Positions 18,220-26,849 of a DNA stretch of 64,000 bases are shown in pieces. How positions within the stretch are numbered: position 1 is the first letter of the stretch; every line of letters starts with the position of its first letter. Position numbers and translations under genes: made by a program. The DNA is from Cryobacterium sp. Y29 (lineage in GTDB: Bacteria; Actinomycetota; Actinomycetes; Actinomycetales; Microbacteriaceae). The stretch covers positions 310,001 through 374,000 of the forward strand of contig NZ_PJJN01000036.1 of the NCBI RefSeq assembly GCF_002929825.1. Direction: 5' to 3'. The notes below the pieces were generated by a model that was given only the letters and a program-made list of their open reading frames with translations, was not told the DNA's origin and ran no database searches.

Positions 18220-19362
18220 CTACCGAACGGATGCGCTCAGCCAGTCGCGCAGACCCTTCTCGCAGGCCGTGATCTCGGCCACGGCGACGCGTTCGTCGTC
18301 GGCATGAGCCTTGAGCGGGTCACCGGGCCCGTAGTTGACGGCCGGAACTCCGAGAGCCGAGAAGCGAGCGACATCGGTCCAGCCATATTTCGGGGTGGCC
18401 ACGCCGCCGACGGCGGCGAGGAATTCGCGAGCGAGCGGGGCATCGAGACCGGGACGGGCACCCTCGGCCCGGTCGACGACGGTGAGATCGTAGCCGGCGA
18501 AGAGCTCGCGCAGATGGGCGACGGCTTCGTCGCCGCTGCGGCTCGGCGCAAAGCGATAGTTGACATGCACCATGCACTCGTCGGGGATGATATTGCCGGC
18601 GACGCCGCCGGTGATGCCGACCGCGTTGAGGCCTTCGCGGTAGACGAGGCCCTCGACCTCGACCTCGCGGGCCTCGTACCCGGCCAGAATGTTGAGAATA
18701 GGAGCGGCTTTGTGGATGGCGTTTTCGCCGACCCAGCTGCGCGCTGAGTGCGAGCGCAGCCCGAAGGTGCGAATCTCCACGCGCAGGTTGCCGTTGCAGC
18801 CGCCCTCGACCTGGCTCCGGGTCGGTTCCCCGAGAATGGCGAAGTCGCCCGCGAACAGGTCGGGACGATTGCGCGCGAGGCGTCCGAGGCCGTTGAGGTC
18901 GTCGGAGACCTCTTCGTGGTCGTACCACATCCAGGTCACGTCGACCCCGGGGTCGGTCAGTTCAGCGGCGAGCTTGAGCTGCACGGCCACGCCGGCCTTC
19001 ATGTCGACGGTGCCTCGACCCCAGAGATACTCGGTGCCGTCGATGGTCTCGTAACGGGTGGGCAGGTTGTCGTTGAGCGGAACCGTATCGATATGGCCGG
19101 CGATGACGACGCGCTGGGCACGGCCGAGGTTGGTGCGGGCGACGACGGTGTCGCCGTCGCGAATGATCTCGAGGTGATCAAGACCGGCGAGGGCAGCCAC
19201 GATCGCGTCAGCGAGGGCGGTCTCGTTGCCCGACACCGACTCCATATCGCAGATTTGCCTGGTCAGGTCGATCGAGGTCGCCGTTAGGTCGAGCACGGTG
19301 AGCTGTGCCGGCCTTGCGGCGGCGCTGGCGGGAGCGGCCGGGGCAGGAGTCAAAGAAGTCAC
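18220..19362 (-). CDS. dapE: Succinyl-diaminopimelate desuccinylase
   Basis: A 380-aa M20-family zinc peptidase with a GTG start at 19362. Motifs are SVSGNE, IAGHIDTVPLND (metal His-Asp), WGRGTVDMKAGVAV, WYDHEEVSDDLNG (catalytic Glu) and GEPTRSQVEGGCNG. It removes succinate from N-succinyl-LL-diaminopimelate in lysine and peptidoglycan precursor synthesis. It is divergent from dapD with only 17 bp between start codons, so the two promoters must overlap the opposing genes or the mRNAs are leaderless. dapC, which completes the branch, lies at 28369-29469. Confidence 0.92.
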   Translation of the reverse strand: MTSLTPAPAAPASAAARPAQLTVLDLTATSIDLTRQICDMESVSGNETALADAIVAALAGLDHLEIIRDGDTVVARTNLGRAQRVVIAGHIDTVPLNDNLPTRYETIDGTEYLWGRGTVDMKAGVAVQLKLAAELTDPGVDVTWMWYDHEEVSDDLNGLGRLARNRPDLFAGDFAILGEPTRSQVEGGCNGNLRVEIRTFGLRSHSARSWVGENAIHKAAPILNILAGYEAREVEVEGLVYREGLNAVGITGGVAGNIIPDECMVHVNYRFAPSRSGDEAVAHLRELFAGYDLTVVDRAEGARPGLDAPLAREFLAAVGGVATPKYGWTDVARFSALGVPAVNYGPGDPLKAHADDERVAVAEITACEKGLRDWLSASVR

Positions 19363-19379
19363 TCTACTAATCTAGAGGT

Positions 19380-20363
19380 ATGCCCTCTGTTGTTACCGAA
19401 AACGCCACATCCGCACCGACTCAGGCCTGGGGGTATGGTCTCGCCACCGTCGCCTCGGATGGCACCGTGCTCGACACCTGGTTTCCGTCCCCGGCACTCG
19501 GAGCATTGCCGACCGGCCGCGACCGCTGGATCGTTTCGGCCGAACTGTGCGAAGCAGCCGGTGACGACGCTCGCCGCGCGGTGCGTCTCGAGGCCATCAC
19601 GGTGGAAATCACTCTCGATGCGGCGCCGGCAAGCACCTCGGATGCCTATCTGCGGCTGCACCTACTCTCGCACCTGCTCGTCAGGCCGAACACCATCAAC
19701 CTCGACGGCATCTTCGCGCACCTGCCCACGGTGGTCTGGACCAATGCCGGCCCGATGCTGCCGGCCGACTTCGCCCGGCTACGCCCTACCCTGCAACGCG
19801 CCGGCATCCAGGCCAGCGGCGTCGACAAATTTCCGCCGCTGCTCGACTACGTCGTGCCGGTCGGCGTGAGAATAGCGGATGCCTCCCGCGTGCGGCTCGG
19901 CGCCCACCTCGCCCCCGGCACGACCGTGATGCACGAGGGCTTTGTGAATTTCAATGCCGGAACCCTCGGCTCCTCCATGGTCGAGGGCCGTATCTCGCAG
20001 GGTGTCGTGGTCGGTGACGGCGCCGACATCGGTGGCGGGGCATCCATTATGGGAACTCTGTCCGGCGGTGGAACGCAGCGCATCTCGATCGGCGCCCGCG
20101 CCCTGCTCGGTGCTAACTCCGGCGTCGGTATCGCCATCGGCGACGACACCGTTGTGGAGGCCGGGCTCTACGTCACGGCCGGTACCAAGGTTGTCTTGGT
20201 GGGAGAAGCAGTCACAGCCAACGGCGCCCCGTCCACGGTGAAAGCGGTCGAGCTTTCCGGCGTTCCGAACCTGCTGTTTCGCCGTAACTCCATCTCGGGT
20301 GCCGTCGAGGTGCTCGCTCGCAGTGGCAGCGGCATCACGCTGAACGCCGCGCTGCACGCCTAG
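19380..20363 (+). CDS. dapD: Tetrahydrodipicolinate N-succinyltransferase
   Basis: A 327-aa protein of the actinobacterial DapD type. The N-terminal domain contains [18 protein letters not shown]; the C-terminal left-handed beta-helix hexapeptide repeats include [37 protein letters not shown] and [13 protein letters not shown]. It succinylates tetrahydrodipicolinate with succinyl-CoA. It lies head to head with dapE, 17 bp apart. No Shine-Dalgarno is evident before the ATG at 19380, consistent with a leaderless message. Confidence 0.93.
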   Translation: MPSVVTENATSAPTQAWGYGLATVASDGTVLDTWFPSPALGALPTGRDRWIVSAELCEAAGDDARRAVRLEAITVEITLDAAPASTSDAYLRLHLLSHLLVRPNTINLDGIFAHLPTVVWTNAGPMLPADFARLRPTLQRAGIQASGVDKFPPLLDYVVPVGVRIADASRVRLGAHLAPGTTVMHEGFVNFNAGTLGSSMVEGRISQGVVVGDGADIGGGASIMGTLSGGGTQRISIGARALLGANSGVGIAIGDDTVVEAGLYVTAGTKVVLVGEAVTANGAPSTVKAVELSGVPNLLFRRNSISGAVEVLARSGSGITLNAALHA

Positions 20364-20457
20364 ACGGCGGCCGCCAAGCGGATGTCGGCGGGTTCCGCTA
20401 GCATCCGGGTAGCGGCATCCGTTCGGGTGGGGATCGCGCGATTCGCGAGGGAGTGAT

Positions 20458-23166
20458 GTGGGCACCGACGCACCGCGCAGCAGGGGGCACCGTCGCGTTC
20501 GGCGGGTGTTGATCGCGCTCGGTATCGTGGTCAGCCTGGTTGTGGTCACCGCGGGTCTCGGGGTCTGGACGGTCACGCGGTCGTTTCCAACACTGGCCGG
20601 CACCATCGACATTCCGGGGCTCACCGACACGGTCACGGTCACCCGCGATGACGCCGGAATTCCCCAGATCACCGCGAAGACCGCTGCCGACCTGTTTCTC
20701 GCCGAGGGCTACGTGCATGCGCAGGACCGGTTTTGGGAGATGGACTTTCGCCGGCACATCACGAGCGGGCGACTGTCGGAACTGTTCGGAGAAAGCCAGG
20801 TCGGCACCGACACATTCGTGCGCACGCTCGGCTGGCGAGCCGTCGCCGAGCAGGAGGTTGCCCTTCTCGACCCGGTCAACCTCGGTTACTACCAGGCCTA
20901 CGCCGATGGCGTGAATGCCTACCTGAGCACCCACCACGGAGCCGATCTGTCGCTCGAGTATGCCGTCTTGGGCCTCCAGAACCCCGGATACGAGGTGGAA
21001 CCGTGGACCCCGGCCGACTCCGTCGCGTGGCTGAAAGCCATGGCCTGGGACCTGCGTTCCAACCTCGACGACGAGATCGACCGCGCCCTGCTGTCAACCA
21101 CGCTCACCCCCACCGAGGTGAGCCAACTGCACCCGAACTTTCCGTCCGACCAGCACCCCACCATCACCGGCAGCCAGGCCATCACCAAGCCGTCACCCGG
21201 GGCGCTGGCCGCTCGGCCGAACGTTGATTCAACGGATATCCCCGCCGCCGACCACAGCGCCACCCCGGGCACCGAGTCCAACGCACCCGGTTCCAGTTCC
21301 GGTTCCGGTTCCGGTTCCGGTTCCGTCGATTCGTACGCGCGGGCTCTCACCGAGTTGCGCTCGCACCTCGGGTCGGTGCCTGAATTACTCGGACCGGCCG
21401 GCGGGGAGATCGGTTCCAATTCCTGGGTCGTCGCCGGGGCCCTCACCGACACCGGCAAACCCCTGCTCGCCAACGATCCGCACCTCGGCCCGGCGCTGCC
21501 CGCGGTCTGGTACCAGGTGGGGTTACGCTGCCAGTCGATCACAGTCGACTGCCCGTTCGACGTTGCCGGGTACAGCTTTTCGGGACTACCCGGCGTGATC
21601 ATCGGGCACAATGAGCGCATCGCCTGGGGGTTCACCAACCTCGGCCCTGACGTCGCTGATCTCTATATCGAGAAAATCACCGGCGACAGCTACGAGTTGG
21701 ACGGCGTTCTCAGGCCCCTGCTGCTGCGCGACGAAAAGATCTCCGTCGCCGGCGGTGACGACGTCAAGCTCGAGATTCGCTCGACCGAACACGGTCCGCT
21801 GCTGAGCGGTTTCGAGGGCACCGCCTACCCCCAGATCGCCAGTGACTTTCCGGAGGCGGCAGGCCTGCCTCCAACTCCGACCGCCGAGGCGGGTGCTGAC
21901 CCGACCGGCACTGACCCAACTAGCACTGAGCCAACCACGTATGAGCTGTCGTTACAGTGGACGGCGCTCACGCCGGGGCATACAGCATCCGCTATTTTCG
22001 CCCTGAACCAGGCGACCGACTGGACCAGTTTTCGTGCCGCGGCCGCCCTGTTCGAGGTGCCGGCGCAGAACCTGACCTATGCCGACGTCGACGGAAATAT
22101 CGGCTATCAAGCGCCCGGACTTATCCCCATTCGGGCCAGCGGCGACGGTACCCTGCCGGTGCCGGGCTATACCAGCCAGTATGGCTGGACCGGATACATC
22201 CCCTTTGACGCCCTGCCCAGCACGTTCAATCCGCCGAGCGGATACATCGTCACGGCCAATAACGCGGCCACCGACCAGACCTACCCCTACCTACTGACCG
22301 CCGATTGGGACCTGGGTTATCGGGCAAACCAGATCACGGCTCGGCTGCAGGAACTCATTGCCGCGAAGACCCCGCTGACCGCAGAGCTGATGAGCGAGAT
22401 TCAGGGCGACAACTACAGCGCCATCGCGGCGGCACTGGTGCCGGCCCTACAGCAGGTGCGGCTCACCGGCGACGCCACCGAAGCACAGAAGTTGCTCGAC
22501 GGCTGGGACTACCAAATGGACGCCGACAGTGCCGCCGCCGCGTATTTCAACGTGATCTGGCGCACGCTTGTGCACGATATATTTACCGGCAAGATTGACG
22601 CGGGCGCTGCCCTCACCGGCGGTGATCGCGCCTTCTCCGTGATCACGAGCCTCCTCGCCGAGCCGAACTCCCCGTGGTGGTCCAACGCTGCCTACGGAAC
22701 CGTCGGGCAGAACAGCATGCTGCGCCGAGTAATGACGGATGCCGCGGTCGAGGCTGCCGACCTCATGGGATCGAACCCGACGGACTGGCAGTGGGGCAGC
22801 ATCCACACCCTTGAGCTCACCAACCAGAGCTTCGGCAAGTCCGGGATTGCCCCGCTGGAATGGTTGTTCAACCGCGGTCCGTACGAGCTCGCCGGAAGTT
22901 CAGCCGTCGTCAACGCGGTCGGCTGGGATGCCACCTCGGGCTACCAAGTGGACTGGGTACCGTCGATGCGACAAGTCGTCAGCCTGGAGAACTTCGACGA
23001 CTCCAGCTGGATCAACCTCACCGGGGCATCCGGGCACGCTTTCCACCCCAACTACACCGACCAGGCGCCGCTCTGGCGCGACCACGAAACCCGCCCCTGG
23101 CTGTTCACCCCCGCTGCCATCAACGGCAATGCGGCCAACACCCTGACCCTCGAGCCGGCGTCGTAG
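20458..23166 (+). CDS. Penicillin acylase family Ntn hydrolase, membrane anchored
   Basis: A 902-aa protein with a GTG start. One membrane/signal segment spans about 17-38. The alpha region has VTRDDAGIPQI and GYVHAQDRFWEMDFRRH, typical of the family. The beta chain begins at Ser320 in GSNSW, the expected autocatalytic nucleophile; LANDPHLG and VIIGHNERIAWGFTN follow. Members cleave amides such as acyl-homoserine lactones or penicillins, and the substrate here cannot be told. A Gly-Ser tract encoded by hexanucleotide repeats lies about 30 residues before the cleavage point. It would act outside the membrane, and its longer spacer regions (about 245-290 and 455-485) look disordered. Confidence 0.86.
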   Translation: MGTDAPRSRGHRRVRRVLIALGIVVSLVVVTAGLGVWTVTRSFPTLAGTIDIPGLTDTVTVTRDDAGIPQITAKTAADLFLAEGYVHAQDRFWEMDFRRHITSGRLSELFGESQVGTDTFVRTLGWRAVAEQEVALLDPVNLGYYQAYADGVNAYLSTHHGADLSLEYAVLGLQNPGYEVEPWTPADSVAWLKAMAWDLRSNLDDEIDRALLSTTLTPTEVSQLHPNFPSDQHPTITGSQAITKPSPGALAARPNVDSTDIPAADHSATPGTESNAPGSSSGSGSGSGSVDSYARALTELRSHLGSVPELLGPAGGEIGSNSWVVAGALTDTGKPLLANDPHLGPALPAVWYQVGLRCQSITVDCPFDVAGYSFSGLPGVIIGHNERIAWGFTNLGPDVADLYIEKITGDSYELDGVLRPLLLRDEKISVAGGDDVKLEIRSTEHGPLLSGFEGTAYPQIASDFPEAAGLPPTPTAEAGADPTGTDPTSTEPTTYELSLQWTALTPGHTASAIFALNQATDWTSFRAAAALFEVPAQNLTYADVDGNIGYQAPGLIPIRASGDGTLPVPGYTSQYGWTGYIPFDALPSTFNPPSGYIVTANNAATDQTYPYLLTADWDLGYRANQITARLQELIAAKTPLTAELMSEIQGDNYSAIAAALVPALQQVRLTGDATEAQKLLDGWDYQMDADSAAAAYFNVIWRTLVHDIFTGKIDAGAALTGGDRAFSVITSLLAEPNSPWWSNAAYGTVGQNSMLRRVMTDAAVEAADLMGSNPTDWQWGSIHTLELTNQSFGKSGIAPLEWLFNRGPYELAGSSAVVNAVGWDATSGYQVDWVPSMRQVVSLENFDDSSWINLTGASGHAFHPNYTDQAPLWRDHETRPWLFTPAAINGNAANTLTLEPAS
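21289..21324 (+). repeat. Hexanucleotide GGTTCC tandem repeat, about six units
   Basis: Six in-frame GGTTCC units (the second reads AGTTCC) encode a Gly-Ser tract in the penicillin-acylase-like protein. The unit length is a multiple of three, so copy-number change would not shift the frame. Confidence 0.85.
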
Positions 23167-23255
23167 GGAGAAGCTCCCCTAGCCTCATTTAGAACGGGAC
23201 ACCAGCCTGTGGATAAGTTAAATGGGATCGTAGTAATCCGGTCTATGGTGACCGC

Positions 23256-23864
23256 ATGCGAAATCCACCACGTCGCCGCCGCGTGCACAGAGTTGTGCTC
23301 GCTGCTGGTAGCTTAACGCTCGCCGTCGCGACGTTGAGCGGATGCTCCGCCGCTCCCGTACCCACCGAAACAGCAGTGCCGGTCCCGTCAGAAACCGCCA
23401 AGCCCACCGATTCGCCCCCGGTCTTTGCCTCCAACGACGAGGCCCTGGCTGCCGCCAAGGCCGCGTATACGAAATACCTCTCCCTCGGCGATTCTGCCGG
23501 TGCAACAGATTCTGATTCTTGGAAGGAATACTTGGCCCTCACGACAGGAACGGAACACGATGGTGCAGCGCAAGCGGGCAAGCTGATGAAGGAAAAAGGC
23601 TGGTCCTTTACCGGAGTCACCCTGTTTGATTCGATGACCATTCAGTCGTCACGAGCCTTGCCAGATTCTACTTGGGAGATACGCACTTATTTGTGCCTAG
23701 ACCTGAGCGCCTCCGACACTGTCAACGAATCCGGTGACTCTGTAGTCAAACACGACGAGCCCCGCTCGCCGATGATCGTTGTCTTCGTTACACCCGATAA
23801 AAATTCGCGACAATTGCTGATTTCGGAGTCCCCCATATGGTCCGGTTCAAACTTCTGCTCGTAA
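23256..23864 (+). CDS. Putative lipoprotein, unknown function
   Basis: A 202-aa protein with a basic n-region (RNPPRRRRVHR), a hydrophobic stretch and the lipobox LSGC at about 26-29, followed by a Thr/Pro/Glu-rich linker. The mature domain includes EALAAAKAAYTKYLSLGDS and ends in GSNFCS. I do not recognise the domain, which resembles small lipoproteins found beside PKD proteins in Micrococcales. The stop lies inside the next gene (28-bp overlap), implying translational coupling. Base composition is less GC-biased than that of the neighbours. Confidence 0.7.
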   Translation: MRNPPRRRRVHRVVLAAGSLTLAVATLSGCSAAPVPTETAVPVPSETAKPTDSPPVFASNDEALAAAKAAYTKYLSLGDSAGATDSDSWKEYLALTTGTEHDGAAQAGKLMKEKGWSFTGVTLFDSMTIQSSRALPDSTWEIRTYLCLDLSASDTVNESGDSVVKHDEPRSPMIVVFVTPDKNSRQLLISESPIWSGSNFCS

Positions 23865-24718
23865 TCACAGCCCTGGCAACGATGACTCTCACCCTTGCAA
23901 CTTCAACGCCCTCCCACGCGGATCTTACTGACTGCACCTTTTCCCAGAAGAAAGCGGGACTCTGCCCGGATGGTCCGGAAACGGGCGGGAAGGCTATCGG
24001 CGGCGGCGTTGATCTGACGGCAGATACCACCACGGGCTCAAGCGGTACCGGAACCTCAAGTCACCCACGACGAGGACTCGGGGGAACAAACACCCTGGCG
24101 CCGCCGAGAGTGTGCGCAAACGGCGACCCGGCGAAGCCCGGCATCAACACCATCCCCTGCGGCAACGGCTCCTTCCTACCCTTCGCCCGCCCCAACACCC
24201 CCACAACCCCCTGCACCGTATGCTCCCCCTCAACCATCGTGAGCGTCACCGACCTGCAAAACTTCCCCGCCTACGCAGCCCCCACAAACATGGAACCCAA
24301 CGGCTGGACCATCGTCGGACTGCCCACAAATTTCTGGGCCGACGCATCCGCGCAAATCCAAGAAGGACTACTCCTCGGCGAACCCGCCCAAGTCATGTTC
24401 ACCCCGACAAGCTACCGCTGGGACTACGGAGACAGCAACACCGCCTCAACCCCAACAGGCGGCTCGAACTGGACAACACTCAACCTCACCGAATTCTCCA
24501 ACACCACCACCAGCCACACCTACACCACCAAAGGCACCTACACGGTCATCCTCACCGTCGACTACCGCGCCGACTACAGCTTCGGCGACCAAGGCTGGCG
24601 GCCCGTCGAAGGCGTCGTCACCGTGCCATCAGCCCCCTTCACCGTTATAGCCGCCAAAGAATCCACCGTGCTCGTCGCCGAAGACTGCAACACCAACCCC
24701 CGCGGACCCGGCTGCTGA
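23837..24718 (+). CDS. Secreted PKD-like domain protein
   Basis: A 293-aa protein with a signal peptide (about 1-28, cleavage near SHA). A Gly/Thr-rich low-complexity stretch and a Cys-containing segment (CANGDPAK, IPCGNG, CTVCSP) follow. Residues about 180-270 resemble a PKD domain: SYRWDYGDSN, TTSHTYTTKGTYTVILTVDY. It ends in a Cys-containing tail. It is probably surface exposed or secreted, perhaps for adhesion or cell-wall binding. It overlaps the lipoprotein gene. From about 24100 its coding strand is strikingly poor in G and rich in A and C. Confidence 0.72.
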   Translation: MVRFKLLLVITALATMTLTLATSTPSHADLTDCTFSQKKAGLCPDGPETGGKAIGGGVDLTADTTTGSSGTGTSSHPRRGLGGTNTLAPPRVCANGDPAKPGINTIPCGNGSFLPFARPNTPTTPCTVCSPSTIVSVTDLQNFPAYAAPTNMEPNGWTIVGLPTNFWADASAQIQEGLLLGEPAQVMFTPTSYRWDYGDSNTASTPTGGSNWTTLNLTEFSNTTTSHTYTTKGTYTVILTVDYRADYSFGDQGWRPVEGVVTVPSAPFTVIAAKESTVLVAEDCNTNPRGPGC

Positions 24719-24922
24719 ACCGACACAACCACCACACGCCCGACATCGACACGTTCACCACAACGCCGTGTTCGCGTTGGTCATAGCGACGGCGTCCCAA
24801 CCTCGAATCACCGCTACTGCTACCTCGCCCGTAACCCGAGCGATAAGACTCTCCCCTACCGTGCTGTCTGGGTGTACCCACAAGGTTGAAACCCGCACTG
24901 CACCGCTTCAATCCGTGGGCTG

Positions 24923-26410
24923 CTATCGGGATTTAGACTCGAGGTAGGTTACAGCCTCGGTTGCGGACCAGCCCTGGGGGTGCGCGGCACGCAAGGCGGT
25001 GACCCCGTCGAGGTCAGTACCGAGAGTGACCAGCGGCAACTCCTCGTATCCATCTCGCCGGGTCTGGCTGAGTCCGACGTTGGCCGTGAGGGCGTTGCAC
25101 AAGCATTTGCGGCCGGCGGCCTCCCCGCTGGAACCGCCCTTGCGCACAAACGTCGCAACCGGTTCGGCTGGGCACCGGTAGCCAAGCACTCCGGGGGCGC
25201 GTTCGTACGGCACCCGGAGATAACCGAGATCGCACAGGCGCGGGCGCTCTTCATACAGGGTGGCGTCCGACAGGGTTCCCGGCAGCGTCGCGACTTTGAA
25301 CGGGAATCCTGTCGAGGAGGCCAGCGGATCGGTACGAATCTCCAGCCCCTGGCTGTCGATTTGGCGGAGCAGCTGCTCCCGCAGGGTCTCGTCGAGGCCG
25401 GATTCGGCCGCGAGGGCGAACAGCGTCCCCACCTGAACGCCAGCAGCACCATTCGCGAGGGCTTCGCTGACCCGCTCGGGGGTGCCGTAACCACCGGCGA
25501 CCCAGAACGGCAGGCCGACCGCTGCGACCTTCGCCAGATCGGCATCATCCCGGGGGCCGTAGACGGGTTGGCCGTCGTCATCGAGGGAACCGCGTCCGCG
25601 CGGAGGCGCATTGTGCCCGCCGGCCCGCGGCCCTTCGATGATGAAGCCGTCGGGACGCGTGGACTCCTCCCGGGTCAGGTACACAGCGAGCACATGGGCA
25701 GCGACGATCGCCAGAAAACGGGGGCGGTGTAACGGCGGCAGTCCTCCACCGGTCAGGGCTTCCGGATCGAACTCGACGGAGTATCTGGTGGTGGAGTTCT
25801 CGACGTGCAGGTCGAGCGCCCGGGTCTCGTGCCGGGCCAGCCCGGTGAGCAGCGCAGGTATCTCGGCCGGGATTCCAGCTCCCATCAACACATAGTCGAC
25901 GCCAGCCAACATTGCTCCATAGGCCGCGCTCGGCGTGGCCAATTGCACCTTCTCCAAAAAATTGATGCCGACCAGACCATCGTGTCCCTCCTTGGCCAGC
26001 CAGACTTCGACGAAGTTCGCGACAACACTCAACTCAAGCGATTTCACGAGCGGATGCTGGCTGACCTTCGCGATGGGAAGGTATGGAATTCCAGAGCGAC
26101 GGCCACCGTCCCGAAAGTATTTCCGCAGTACGCGGTCGGCCAGGGCCGGCACCGGGAAGTGAGCCAACGCGCGGCGCACGTGGCCACCCGCGTCGCCGTC
26201 CTGCAAGCGCCTTGCGATGACCGTGTCGAGAGCGGTACCGCTGACGACACCGAGCTGCCCCGCCTTGGACACCGCGCGGGCGAGTTGCCACGATGACACG
26301 GCAACGCCCATGCCGCCCTGAATGATGGTCGGCAGCGCCTGCGTTGGGCGCGGAGTCGTGGGAGTGGCCGTCGCAAGTATCACGGACGCAGTCATCTGGA
26401 GCAGAGTCAT
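24923..26410 (-). CDS. Nitronate monooxygenase / 2-nitropropane dioxygenase-like flavoprotein
   Basis: A 495-aa FMN TIM-barrel protein. IIQGGMGVAVSSWQLARAVSKAG is the N-terminal strand-helix of the family; EGPRAGGHNAP carries the catalytic-type His, and AGGYGTPERVSEALANGAAGVQVGT the phosphate-binding part. A C-terminal Cys-rich segment (YRCPAEP then GRKCLCNAL) is found in the longer PfaD-like branch, so an enoyl-reductase-like role is possible. GAAAGG lies 7-8 bp upstream of the ATG at 26410. It is downstream of gltA on the same strand but separated by 439 bp. Confidence 0.8.
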   Translation of the reverse strand: MTLLQMTASVILATATPTTPRPTQALPTIIQGGMGVAVSSWQLARAVSKAGQLGVVSGTALDTVIARRLQDGDAGGHVRRALAHFPVPALADRVLRKYFRDGGRRSGIPYLPIAKVSQHPLVKSLELSVVANFVEVWLAKEGHDGLVGINFLEKVQLATPSAAYGAMLAGVDYVLMGAGIPAEIPALLTGLARHETRALDLHVENSTTRYSVEFDPEALTGGGLPPLHRPRFLAIVAAHVLAVYLTREESTRPDGFIIEGPRAGGHNAPPRGRGSLDDDGQPVYGPRDDADLAKVAAVGLPFWVAGGYGTPERVSEALANGAAGVQVGTLFALAAESGLDETLREQLLRQIDSQGLEIRTDPLASSTGFPFKVATLPGTLSDATLYEERPRLCDLGYLRVPYERAPGVLGYRCPAEPVATFVRKGGSSGEAAGRKCLCNALTANVGLSQTRRDGYEELPLVTLGTDLDGVTALRAAHPQGWSATEAVTYLESKSR

Positions 26411-26849
26411 GGGCGAACCTTTCAGTGACGGACACCACGGCTGGGCGCCCTTTCACAGACTATTCCCGTGCATATTCCGCCCCACGAATACGTTCCGCAG
26501 GTCCATGCCAGCTCTGGTCAAAAGCAAAAAGCTGAAAGCGGAAGGCAGACGGCGGACGGCGCACTCAACGAGGGACAGCCGACGCCCGGGCGATGCTGGG
26601 CGTCGGTCCGCACGCTCGTCCGTGCGGAAGTACCCACAAATAATCACTGCGCCGTCGCTCGAAGCAGGCCACCACGTCAGCGCCCCTCACGCCAGACGAC
26701 AGTCACCAGAGCACATCACAGCGATTGCTCTTCAGGCATCCACCCGTTGCCAGCGCGACCGCGCTAGCAACCCGTGGTTGCGCCCCTGTTCGTAGTGAGC
26801 GGGGTCTTCACCCCTGGGTCATTTGCGCAGGAAGAGTGCAGGAGCGATG
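26411..26849. other. 439-bp intergenic region, no supported gene; hairpins
   Basis: Between gltA and the flavoprotein gene, both on the minus strand, I find no convincing coding frame. Two adjacent perfect hairpins occur at 26579-26606 (9-bp arms CCGACGCCC/GGGCGTCGG) and 26607-26628 (8-bp arms TCCGCACG/CGTGCGGA). A third at 26746-26771 (11-bp arms with one wobble) lies about 80 bp past the gltA stop and could terminate gltA. The region should also contain the promoter of the flavoprotein gene. Confidence 0.5.
26746..26771 (-). terminator. Possible gltA terminator hairpin
   Basis: GTTGCCAGCGC and GCGCTAGCAAC pair around a 4-nt loop with one mismatch or wobble, about 80 bp downstream of the gltA stop on the minus strand. 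No U-tract is evident. Confidence 0.35.
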
